A stretch of 5,099 nucleotides of DNA from Alphaproteobacteria bacterium (GCA_020630305.1 JAHDBQ010000078.1:1-5099); one strand, 5' to 3'. Shown: positions 1 through 4,969, counted from the stretch's first letter. Numbers and translations: made by a program. The notes: generated by a model not told the origin, from the letters alone.

Positions 1-3
1 TGT

Positions 4-40
4 AGCCCCGCCTTGTTTTTTTGAGAAGCGGGGTTATTTA
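4..40. terminator. GC-rich hairpin, possible bidirectional terminator
   Basis: The arms AGCCCCGC (4-11) and GCGGGGTT (28-35) pair over 8 bp, with one G-U pair, around a 16-base loop. This is one of the few GC-rich spots in the window. On the plus strand it is followed by TTATTTATT, a broken T tract. For the minus-strand bufferin-like gene the bases after the hairpin lie outside the window, so its use in that direction cannot be judged. It sits between convergent transcription units if a plus-strand gene enters from the left. Confidence 0.55.
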
Positions 41-45
41 TTGTA

Positions 46-75
46 ATCCTTAAAATAATAAGGATATCTTTTTTT
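46..75 (+). terminator. Rho-independent terminator, plus strand
   Basis: ATCCTTA (46-52) pairs perfectly with TAAGGAT (59-65) around a six-base loop, and seven T's follow at 69-75. The T tract is on the plus strand only, so it would end transcription entering from the left. This suggests a plus-strand gene just outside the window, convergent with the bufferin-like gene. The stem is AT-rich, so the terminator would be weak alone, but it follows the GC-rich hairpin at 4-40. Confidence 0.5.
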
Positions 76-96
76 GATCGTTACCTTAGGTGTATT

Positions 97-753
97 CTAG
101 TGAAAATCTTTTGCACCTTCATGAATTGCATCTTTTACAGAATCAGCGCCGCTATTTATACCATCGCGAACTGTATCTGCGGCTTTAGTGCCAAGATTAT
201 CTTTCGCCTCTAGCTCAGCTCCTGCTGAAGTCCCAGTTGTTTTTTCTTTTATGTCGTGCATTTTATCTGTCGCACCTGATACTTTATCAGTTACTTTTTC
301 TTTCATGTCGTGCATTTTATCTGTCGCACCTGATACTTTATCAGTAGCTTTTTCTTTAATTCCTTGGCCAGCATCTGTAGCTTTCTCTTTTGCGCCTGTT
401 AGTGCACTAGTTACTGATGCGCTAGTAGTAGTTGCATCTGTACTTGCTGTACTTTTAGCAAGAGCTACAAGATCAAGCTTTTCTCTAACTGAAGGAGCCA
501 CTCCACTTGTGTCGCCTGCATTTATTTTTGCGCACTCGCCTTCAGGAACTAAGATCCAAGCCTCAGGATCACCAGCCTTATTTTGTCCAGCGCATGAATG
601 AGTTGAAGTGTTACAAGCACCTTTAAATTCTTTAATAAGGCCCTTGCCGTCTTTTCCTACCACTTTGCATTTCTCCATTTCAGCTGCTTGGCCAGAAGAA
701 ACTGATAAAGCAGCTGCAGCAAATGCAGTTGCCAATAAATTGATTTTTTTCAT
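97..753 (-). CDS. Bufferin-like (BufA1/DUF2282) secreted protein with long helical repeat tail
   Basis: This 218-residue protein starts with a Sec signal peptide (MKKINLLATAFAAAALSVSSGQ; cleavage near residue 23). Residues 27-80 match the BufA1/DUF2282 pattern: EKC, a second Cys, HSCAGQ, DPEAW, then VPEGECAKI, with cysteines at 29, 47, 54 and 74. Known bufferins are small periplasmic precursors whose cysteines are modified by an MNIO enzyme (BufB, DUF692) with BufC, giving copper-binding metallophores. The family is usually about 80-110 residues, so this one is about twice as long. Residues 85-218 are Ala/Thr/Ser/Lys/Asp-rich, predicted helical and LEA- or apolipoprotein-like, with an 18-residue repeat at about 133-168. 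No bufB or bufC is visible. ATG at 753 is preceded by AGGT seven bases upstream. The family call is fairly sure; the copper role is inference, and modification may not occur without the partner enzymes. Confidence 0.8.
   Translation of the reverse strand: MKKINLLATAFAAAALSVSSGQAAEMEKCKVVGKDGKGLIKEFKGACNTSTHSCAGQNKAGDPEAWILVPEGECAKINAGDTSGVAPSVREKLDLVALAKSTASTDATTTSASVTSALTGAKEKATDAGQGIKEKATDKVSGATDKMHDMKEKVTDKVSGATDKMHDIKEKTTGTSAGAELEAKDNLGTKAADTVRDGINSGADSVKDAIHEGAKDFH
241..358 (-). repeat. 54-bp tandem repeat inside the bufferin-like gene
   Basis: Two copies, 241-294 and 295-348, differ at only three of 54 positions, and a third, partial unit begins at 349. The period is 18 codons, giving the repeated peptide KEKATDKVSGATDKMHDM (second copy KEKV...MHDI). 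Because the period is a multiple of three, copy number can change without breaking the frame. The near identity of the copies implies recent duplication. A related but diverged KEKATD unit lies just upstream in the protein, near residues 122-127. Confidence 0.9.
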
Positions 754-818
754 AATATCTACCTATATTTAAATTTGTTTATATTGTTTTCTTAAAAAAT
801 TATTTACAAGAGATCTTT

Positions 819-840
819 GCTCTAAAATAATAATTAGAGC
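819..840. repeat. Inverted repeat in the gap between two minus-strand genes
   Basis: GCTCTAA (819-825) and TTAGAGC (834-840) form a perfect 7-bp inverted repeat with an eight-base loop. No T tract follows on either strand, so it is a poor terminator for the GAF-like gene. It lies about 66 bases upstream of the bufferin-like start codon and could instead be an operator or leader structure. The rest of this 190-base gap is AT-rich and shows no other gene. Confidence 0.35.
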
Positions 841-943
841 TATGATAATTACAAAATAAATGCTAGTCAAATAATTATTCACTTACAGCTCTTCTTAATA
901 ATTTTATTGCAGTGAAAAAGATACTTAATTTGAAAAAAATTGC

Positions 944-1501
944 TTAGCCAAAGATAAGGCGGTTCTTGAGCAAGTTAATACAGCTCTCTAAGCTTTCTAG
1001 CTCTTGTTTGCTGAGCAGGGTTGGTGCTTTCTCGATGCATATTATCATTCCTTGGCTATCTTCAAGAGATACAATTTTTGAGATATATAATTCATAACTA
1101 CTGTTGTCTGAAATAAAATAAAATTTTATTAAATTATGATTTTGTAGTCTATTCATAACTTTTTCTAAGTTATTTTCTACAAAATTTAAAACTTTACTCC
1201 GTAAAATAGTTGTATTTTCACTTAAAATCATTTGCACAGAATCTACTACTATTATATCTTCTAGGCTGTAATAATCTTTGAGCCTGTGAATCATCTTAGA
1301 GCAAAAATTAATAGAGTTAGATGTTTGTAAGCTTGATACTAAAGAATCACAAAGAAATTTTGTGTCTAGATAAAACTGAATTAACGAGACGTTCTTTTCG
1401 TCCAATTTTTTCTTATACCTTATATTTTTATTTACAAGAAATATGTAACTCAATAATATTATTATGAAAAATATTGTACTGACGCTGCTCATCACCTTCA
1501 T
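944..1501 (-). CDS. Membrane-anchored protein of unknown function, GAF-like
   Basis: I do not recognise this 185-residue protein by name. Residues 7-23 form one hydrophobic helix, followed by a basic stretch (NKNIRYKKK), so the body should be cytoplasmic. Residues 29-60 look helical and may be coiled. From about residue 65 the pattern resembles a GAF-type fold: a helix, DIIVVDSVQMIL, a second helix, strand-like KFYFIS and YELYISKIV, then GMIICIEKAPTLLSKQELESL and a final helix. The end, where the domain is followed by a LLS-x-x-E-L helix, recalls DUF484/GAF proteins, but no ligand-binding residues can be named. The start could be ATG 1501 or ATG 1492; AAGG lies only two bases before the latter, and no clear Shine-Dalgarno precedes the former. 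A candidate promoter lies at 1554-1581. The gene is probably real given its length and coherent layout; its function is unknown. Confidence 0.65.
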   Translation of the reverse strand: MKVMSSVSTIFFIIILLSYIFLVNKNIRYKKKLDEKNVSLIQFYLDTKFLCDSLVSSLQTSNSINFCSKMIHRLKDYYSLEDIIVVDSVQMILSENTTILRSKVLNFVENNLEKVMNRLQNHNLIKFYFISDNSSYELYISKIVSLEDSQGMIICIEKAPTLLSKQELESLESCINLLKNRLIFG

Positions 1502-1553
1502 ATATTTAGTTAGCTTAGGTTTTTAAGTTATGCTTTAGTTAAACCATAAGTTT

Positions 1554-1581
1554 ATTATGTATATAAAAATAGATCTTGCAA
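1554..1581 (-). promoter_or_regulatory. Candidate promoter of the GAF-like gene
   Basis: Read on the minus strand, TTGCAA (1576-1581) and CATAAT (1554-1559) are separated by 16 bases, matching the sigma-70 consensus at 4/6 and 5/6. A start near 1547 would give a leader of about 45 bases before ATG 1501. In such AT-rich DNA, boxes like this arise by chance, so confidence is modest. Confidence 0.4.
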
Positions 1582-1599
1582 GCCTTTTTTGTCATTTTT

Positions 1600-1630
1600 T
1601 TGCTGAAAAATAAAAAAAATACGTTATATT
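1600..1630 (+). promoter_or_regulatory. Weak candidate promoter of gapR
   Basis: TTGCTG (1600-1605) and TATATT (1625-1630) lie upstream of gapR with a long 19-base spacer. The -10 matches at 5/6, the -35 only at 3/6. A start near 1638 would leave a leader of nearly 60 bases that includes the GCGTATTTTAT motif at 1638-1648, which recurs downstream of gapR. Confidence 0.3.
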
Positions 1631-1694
1631 ACTGAAAGCGTATTTTATGTTAACCAAAGGACTTAAAAGACATTAATTATTAAAGGAGAAAAGT

Positions 1695-1931
1695 ATGACA
1701 GAAGTTATAGCAGCTGATCAGCTGAAACAGTATATAGACAGAATCGAACGCCTGGAAACAGATAAAGCAGATATTACAGATGATATTAAACAAGTCTTTG
1801 ATGAAGCTAAAGCAAATGGCTTTGATAGTAAGATAATGAAACAGGTTTTAAAGCTTAAAAAATTAGATAAAGATTCTTTAGCCGAACAAGAAGCTATATT
1901 AGATTTATATAGATCTGCTCTAGGAGTATAA
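1695..1931 (+). CDS. gapR: GapR family (DUF2312) nucleoid-associated DNA-binding protein
   Basis: This 78-residue protein is all helical and highly charged. It opens with ADQLKQYIDRIERLETDKAD and has the family centre IKQVFDEAKANGFDSKIMKQVLKLKK, closing with EQEAILDLYRSALGV, the usual DUF2312 end. Its length is close to the roughly 80-90 residues of the family. In Caulobacter, GapR forms a clamp around overtwisted AT-rich DNA ahead of replication and transcription and stimulates gyrase and topoisomerase IV. The same role in this cell is inferred from the family. The start is secure: AAAGGAG lies six bases before ATG. The gene stands alone on the plus strand, followed by hairpins from 1957 onward. 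No signal peptide or membrane segment is present. The family call is very firm. Confidence 0.95.
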   Translation: MTEVIAADQLKQYIDRIERLETDKADITDDIKQVFDEAKANGFDSKIMKQVLKLKKLDKDSLAEQEAILDLYRSALGV

Positions 1932-1956
1932 ATCTAAAAACTAACCTTTGGTAGCA

Positions 1957-2004
1957 TGCGTATTTTATACGTGCTTAATTTCTTGACACGTACGCACTGT
2001 TTTT
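1957..2004 (+). terminator. Probable terminator of gapR
   Basis: TGCGTA (1957-1962) pairs with TACGCA (1991-1996), and the adjoining CGTG (1970-1973) pairs with CACG (1987-1990). Together they make a 10-bp stem interrupted by a seven-base bulge, with a 13-base loop. A short T tract (2000-2004) follows three bases after the stem. Its position 26 bases after the gapR stop fits a terminator. The bulge makes it weaker than a simple hairpin. Confidence 0.45.
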
Positions 2005-2107
2005 GCTTACAAATATAAAATGCAGCTTTCTAAGAAAAAAGTTAAAATTACCTCGAAAAATATATCGCCCTTCTAACGCTTTATAGAAGATGGTCCCGAG
2101 TCTTTTT
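1983..2107 (+). ncRNA. Candidate small RNA with own promoter and terminator
   Basis: A perfect -35 box, TTGACA, lies at 1983-1988. TACAAA (2008-2013) is a possible -10 at a 19-base spacing, and TATAAA (2014-2019) is a better box but too far. A transcript starting near 2020 would end in a folded region: CTCG (2052-2055) with CGAG (2097-2100), enclosing CTTCTA (2070-2075) with TAGAAG (2084-2089), then TCTTTTT at 2101-2107. This gives an RNA of about 90 bases with a proper terminal hairpin. It does not match SRP RNA, 6S RNA or a tRNA by eye. Alternatively the hairpin is simply a second terminator behind gapR. An 18-codon frame from ATG 2020 lacks a ribosome binding site. Confidence 0.35.
2052..2107 (+). 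terminator. Two-step hairpin with T tract
   Basis: The outer stem CTCG/CGAG (2052-2055 with 2097-2100) and inner stem CTTCTA/TAGAAG (2070-2075 with 2084-2089, eight-base loop) are followed directly by TCTTTTT (2101-2107). GCC/GGT pairing extends the inner stem past a two-base bulge. The T tract right after the GAG arm is the best terminator signature between gapR and the next gene. Confidence 0.5.
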
Positions 2108-2133
2108 GTAGCAATAATTTATTCTAAATATTA

Positions 2134-2177
2134 GATACGTACGTATATAAAGTACGTATCGGGCGCGTATTTTTTTT
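2134..2177 (+). repeat. Perfect 9-bp inverted repeat followed by eight T's
   Basis: GATACGTAC (2134-2142) and GTACGTATC (2152-2160) pair perfectly around a nine-base loop. GGGCGCGTA and then eight T's (2170-2177) follow. The nine-base gap between stem and T tract is too long for a textbook terminator, so it may be an operator for the small gene starting at 2245, or a terminator using a short TACG/CGTA stem (2153-2156 with 2166-2169). The arms are built from overlapping TACGTA steps. Confidence 0.5.
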
Positions 2178-2244
2178 ATCATATATAACTGCTAATTTAA
2201 AGGCATGATCAATTACGGATAATAAATATAGGAGAAATTTGATT

Positions 2245-2394
2245 ATGTTTAATTTAAAGTTCAGCAGTCTTCTGCAAAAAAGTAAAATAAATAAATTCGC
2301 TGAAAGAAATAAAGTAACAAATAAATATAATTATTTGTTTGCAAAAGAATATTCTTACAAAGATATTGAAAATATTATTATAGGTAGGGCATAA
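2245..2394 (+). CDS. Small basic protein of unknown function (49 residues)
   Basis: I do not recognise this short gene. ATG at 2245 is preceded by AGGAG with a ten-base gap, a ribosome binding site nearly as good as that of gapR, and this is the main reason to call it. The product begins MFNLKFSSLLQKSK, is rich in Lys and Asn, and ends in KDIENIIIGRA. It has no signal peptide, no clear membrane helix and no cysteine. The first third could form an amphipathic helix. It lies alone between the hairpins at 2134-2177 and the convergent ubiX. No terminator of its own is obvious, although the inverted repeat at 2486-2593 could serve. It might be a lineage-specific protein, or a chance frame in AT-rich DNA. 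Confidence 0.45.
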   Translation: MFNLKFSSLLQKSKINKFAERNKVTNKYNYLFAKEYSYKDIENIIIGRA

Positions 2395-2459
2395 TTATTA
2401 TATAGTAAATTACTAAGTATTTTTCGGTATAGATTGTTTTAGGAATTAAAATTAGGGAA

Positions 2460-2467
2460 GGGGGGGG
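2460..2467. repeat. Eight-G homopolymer
   Basis: A run of eight G's, preceded by GGGAA, sits in an otherwise very AT-rich intergenic stretch. Such runs are prone to slippage. No gene start lies close enough to show a phase-variable role. Confidence 0.8.
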
Positions 2468-2485
2468 TTCTAAAATATCTGTAAG

Positions 2486-2593
2486 TATAACTTGGCTAAA
2501 TTAATAAAAGTGCAGTAAACCATGCTAATTTTGATCTTAAAAATGGTTTGCGATATTATGGGGAATTATGCACCAAATTTAGCCAATGTTATA
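2486..2593. repeat. 108-bp nested palindromic element between convergent genes
   Basis: The outer arms, TATAAC plus TTGGCTAAATT (2486-2502) and AATTTAGCCAA plus T plus GTTATA (2576-2593), match over 17 bp with a single one-base bulge. Inside are GTGCA (2510-2514) with TGCAC (2569-2573), then AAACCAT (2517-2523) with ATGGTTT (2543-2549), and TTTT with AAAA toward the loop. The pairs are nested in register, so a long imperfect hairpin could form in RNA or as a cruciform. It lies in the gap where the small gene and ubiX converge, so it may act as a two-way terminator without T tracts. In size and shape it resembles palindromic elements known from Rickettsia, but membership cannot be shown here. 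Confidence 0.7.
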
Positions 2594-2652
2594 ATAGTAA
2601 ATTACTTTGAAGATGGCGTATTACTAGTTTGTTTTTAAAGTATTTAACTGAA

Positions 2653-3222
2653 TTACAAGCCGTTCCATCTTTTGATGAATGAGCTATCAACATCGAATAA
2701 ATCGAGTATCCTTGTAAGAGAGTGTGTGACCAAATCATCAATTGTTTTTGGTTTATTATAAAACGCAGGTACGGCCGGGCAGATAAAAGCTCCGGCCGTA
2801 CTTAATTTTAGCATATTTTCAAGATGAATATTATGTAGCGGTGTTTCTCTTACCATTAAAGCAAGTTTTTTTCTTTCCTTTAATATTACGCTAGCTGCCC
2901 TAATCAGTAGATTATCTTCAATACCATTGGCAAGTCCACCAAGAGTTTTCATACTACAAGGTGCAATTATCATACCGTCAGTTTTAAAAGATCCGCTAGA
3001 AATACAAGCGCTGATATCATTGATATTATGATGAAAATCAGACATCGCTGTTACGTCTTTTAAAGAATAGTCTGTTTCAGCATTGATAGTTATATTGGCA
3101 GCTTTTGAAATAATTAAATGAGACTCAATGTTTAATTCATTTAGCATTTTGAGTAATTTTATACCATAAATTGCCCCGGATGCACCCGATATACCCACTA
3201 TGATTTTCTTCTTCTCTAACAT
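2653..3222 (-). CDS. ubiX: Flavin prenyltransferase UbiX
   Basis: UbiX joins a dimethylallyl group to reduced FMN to make prenyl-FMN, the cofactor of the decarboxylase UbiD in ubiquinone synthesis; it acts in the cytoplasm. From ATG 3222 the protein has 189 residues, the same as the E. coli enzyme. Visible family motifs are the FMN-binding GISGASGAIYG (about residues 10-20), the APCSMKTLGGLANGIEDNLL block (about 87-106), then ERKKLALMVRETPLH and PAVPAFYNKP near the C-terminus. The frame stays open to ATG 3267, adding 15 polar residues. I prefer 3222 because GAGAAG precedes it at a workable distance, the length fits, and the predicted transcription start falls on the upstream ATG. It lies 90 bases behind the dsbD-like gene on the same strand, so read-through is possible. 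No ubiD is in the window. The identification is firm. Confidence 0.95.
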   Translation of the reverse strand: MLEKKKIIVGISGASGAIYGIKLLKMLNELNIESHLIISKAANITINAETDYSLKDVTAMSDFHHNINDISACISSGSFKTDGMIIAPCSMKTLGGLANGIEDNLLIRAASVILKERKKLALMVRETPLHNIHLENMLKLSTAGAFICPAVPAFYNKPKTIDDLVTHSLTRILDLFDVDSSFIKRWNGL

Positions 3223-3268
3223 TTTTTCTTCTCTGGCATTCAAATTTCTGTTGATTCTGTTAATCATT

Positions 3269-3297
3269 ACTATAGCTTAAAAAACACATTCTAGCAA
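3269..3297 (-). promoter_or_regulatory. Candidate sigma-70 promoter of ubiX
   Basis: On the minus strand, TTGCTA (3292-3297) and TATAGT (3269-3274) are separated by exactly 17 bases, matching consensus at 4/6 and 5/6. Transcription would start near 3262, inside or just after the ATG at 3265-3267, and this argues for translation from ATG 3222. It suggests ubiX can be expressed apart from the dsbD-like gene. Confidence 0.5.
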
Positions 3298-3312
3298 TTT
3301 TATAATTTATTA

Positions 3313-4950
3313 TTAACGAATTTCTTTTATAGCGTTAACTATATGAGAATATTCAATTAAAATCGGTAGAACTAAGCCGCCTGGTTTTGATGGCCCGTAA
3401 ATTTTATAAAAAGGAATGCCATTTTGTTTATTTTGCATCATGTAATGCATCGCCTCTTCATTACGATTTGTCATGTCTGCTTTCATAGCAACGATATTTT
3501 CTTGCGACAATAATTTAATAGTATGATCTCGGTTCATCACCATAAAGTCATTATATTTGCAAGTAACGCACCAGCTTGCGGTTGCTGCTACAAACACTAC
3601 CTTTCCCTCTTGAACATGTTTCTGAATTTGATGCGGTTTGAACTCATGCCACATGGCATCTATTTGCTTTTGGTGCTTTGCATCCTGCATATTCATATAG
3701 CTGGGCATTATAAGAGCGCTAAGTATAATTGCAATTATGGAAAGTATTTTGATTAAAAACGTACCAAAAACACCTTCTTTATTTTCAATTTGAAACTTAA
3801 ATAATAAAAGCAAAAAGAAAACAGCGCTTACGCCTCTTGTTCCTACTTGATCATATAAAATAATTAGTAGCCAAAGAATGGTTCCAGCAAGTAAAAATGC
3901 CAGGAGTTTTTTTAATAAATACATCCAGTTACCGGATTTTGGTAAGAAATCTAATAATCTTGGATGTAAAGCTAAAGCAAAATATGGAGTGCTGAAGCCA
4001 AGGCCTATTGCCATGGATATTAGAATAATAGACGCATAATTAGCGGTTAAAATAAAGGCCATCGCACTGCATAAAAACGGTGCATTACAAGGCGTCGAAA
4101 GCAGTGTTGCAAGTATTCCGCTAAAGAAATGCTCTAAATATTGATTATTTATTTTAAAATTATTCATCGAATTGATGGTTCCATCAGGAAGCGAGAAATT
4201 AATCCGGCCAAGAGCGCCGCTAGTAAAAGCGGTGATTAAGAAAGCAAGTGCAATAACAAATTCAGGAACCTGGAAATTGGCCCCAAAGCCAAAGCCTGAG
4301 CTGGTTTTCTTGAGTAAAATCATAATTATTGCTAGGCAGAAGAAGCTGGTCATGATGCCCATAATTGTAAAGAAACAGGCCTTTTTCCTGTCCGTATCTG
4401 GATTCTTTACAAATGACATCACCTTAAGCGATAAAACAGGCAGTACGCATGGCATAAAGTTTAATATAAAGCCTCCAAGAATCGCAAATAAAATGGCCAT
4501 CCTAAGTTCAGAAAATTCAAAAGATTGTGGCTTTAATTTTAGCTCTTCTTTTATATTTTGATGCATTGGCGTGCATTGATCGCTACATATTGCATATATC
4601 GCCTCCATTTCAAATGATACTGGTTTCGAATAATCTTTTGCTGCAAATTCAATCGGAATACGCAAATTACCATCATAGTAATAAATTTTACCGATATTTT
4701 CTTCAGACTTTACCTTTGGAGCCGGCCAATGAATTTCATATCCTTGTAAATTTTCTGAAGAGAGCAGTTCAAAGCGAGACTGAAATGAAAATTCGTTTGC
4801 TTTTTTATTAGCGTATAATATTGTATCTTCTGGTAAATTAATCTCGAGAAAATAATCGTCATCCTCTTGCTTTAAGGTGAATTCAGGATTTGCATAGCAA
4901 TTTAGCGCCAGAAAGCACAATAACAATGATAAAAAATAACTTCTTTTCAT
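3313..4950 (-). CDS. DsbD/ScsB-type protein-disulfide reductase
   Basis: The protein moves electrons from cytoplasmic thioredoxin across the inner membrane to periplasmic disulfide proteins. From ATG 4950 it has 545 residues, close to E. coli DsbD (565 with its signal). Residues 1-20 are a signal peptide (MKRSYFLSLLLCFLALNCYA). The periplasmic N-terminal domain ends with ICSDQCTP (Cys122, Cys126). About eight membrane helices follow, at residues 150-416, with paired cysteines in FMPCVLPVLSLK (Cys168) and LLSTPCNAPF (Cys288). The C-terminal thioredoxin domain has ASWCVTCK (Cys461, Cys464) and the cis-proline in GIPFY (Pro513). All six redox cysteines are present, so it should be active. A longer frame from ATG 4992 would put 14 polar and aromatic residues before the signal peptide, so 4950 is preferred, although neither start has a clear Shine-Dalgarno. 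The CSDxC motif is nearer ScsB-like proteins than E. coli DsbD. Confidence 0.92.
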   Translation of the reverse strand: MKRSYFLSLLLCFLALNCYANPEFTLKQEDDDYFLEINLPEDTILYANKKANEFSFQSRFELLSSENLQGYEIHWPAPKVKSEENIGKIYYYDGNLRIPIEFAAKDYSKPVSFEMEAIYAICSDQCTPMHQNIKEELKLKPQSFEFSELRMAILFAILGGFILNFMPCVLPVLSLKVMSFVKNPDTDRKKACFFTIMGIMTSFFCLAIIMILLKKTSSGFGFGANFQVPEFVIALAFLITAFTSGALGRINFSLPDGTINSMNNFKINNQYLEHFFSGILATLLSTPCNAPFLCSAMAFILTANYASIILISMAIGLGFSTPYFALALHPRLLDFLPKSGNWMYLLKKLLAFLLAGTILWLLIILYDQVGTRGVSAVFFLLLLFKFQIENKEGVFGTFLIKILSIIAIILSALIMPSYMNMQDAKHQKQIDAMWHEFKPHQIQKHVQEGKVVFVAATASWCVTCKYNDFMVMNRDHTIKLLSQENIVAMKADMTNRNEEAMHYMMQNKQNGIPFYKIYGPSKPGGLVLPILIEYSHIVNAIKEIR

Positions 4951-4969
4951 ATTAATAATATCAATAAAC

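Larger units (their letters stand above)
2402..2606. repeat. Pair of 13-bp direct repeats with palindromic core
   Basis: ATAGTAAATTACT occurs at 2402-2414 and again at 2594-2606, 192 bases apart. The inner 11 bases, AGTAAATTACT, are a perfect palindrome around the central A. The second copy directly abuts the right arm of the nested inverted repeat. They may be paired binding sites for a dimeric regulator or traces of a duplication. A 13-base match is near chance level across 5 kb of AT-rich DNA but less likely this close together. Confidence 0.5.

Noticed and set aside
188..601. 137-codon plus-strand open frame
   Set aside because: It lies wholly opposite the bufferin-like gene and is a mirror of its low-complexity repeat; the minus-strand product has a signal peptide and a recognised domain.
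878..916. TTCACT/AGTGAA inverted repeat behind the GAF-like gene
   Set aside because: A six-base stem with a 27-base loop and no T tract is within chance expectation for this composition.
2020..2076. 18-codon frame beginning MQLSKKKVK
   Set aside because: There is no Shine-Dalgarno, and it is very short; the stretch is better read as untranslated RNA or spacer.
2066..2103. tRNA-like words (a CTTCTAA loop and GGTCCCGAG)
   Set aside because: No acceptor stem, D arm or T loop can be built around them; the resemblance is local only.
2522..2638. 38-codon plus-strand frame starting MLILILKM
   Set aside because: It has no ribosome binding site and overlaps the palindromic element, which better explains the sequence.
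3523..3756. 77-codon plus-strand open frame
   Set aside because: It overlaps the thioredoxin domain of the dsbD-like gene on the other strand and has no family features.
4172..4811. Two plus-strand open frames of 129 and 94 codons
   Set aside because: Both are opposite the membrane and N-terminal domains of the dsbD-like gene, overlap each other, and look like antisense shadows.
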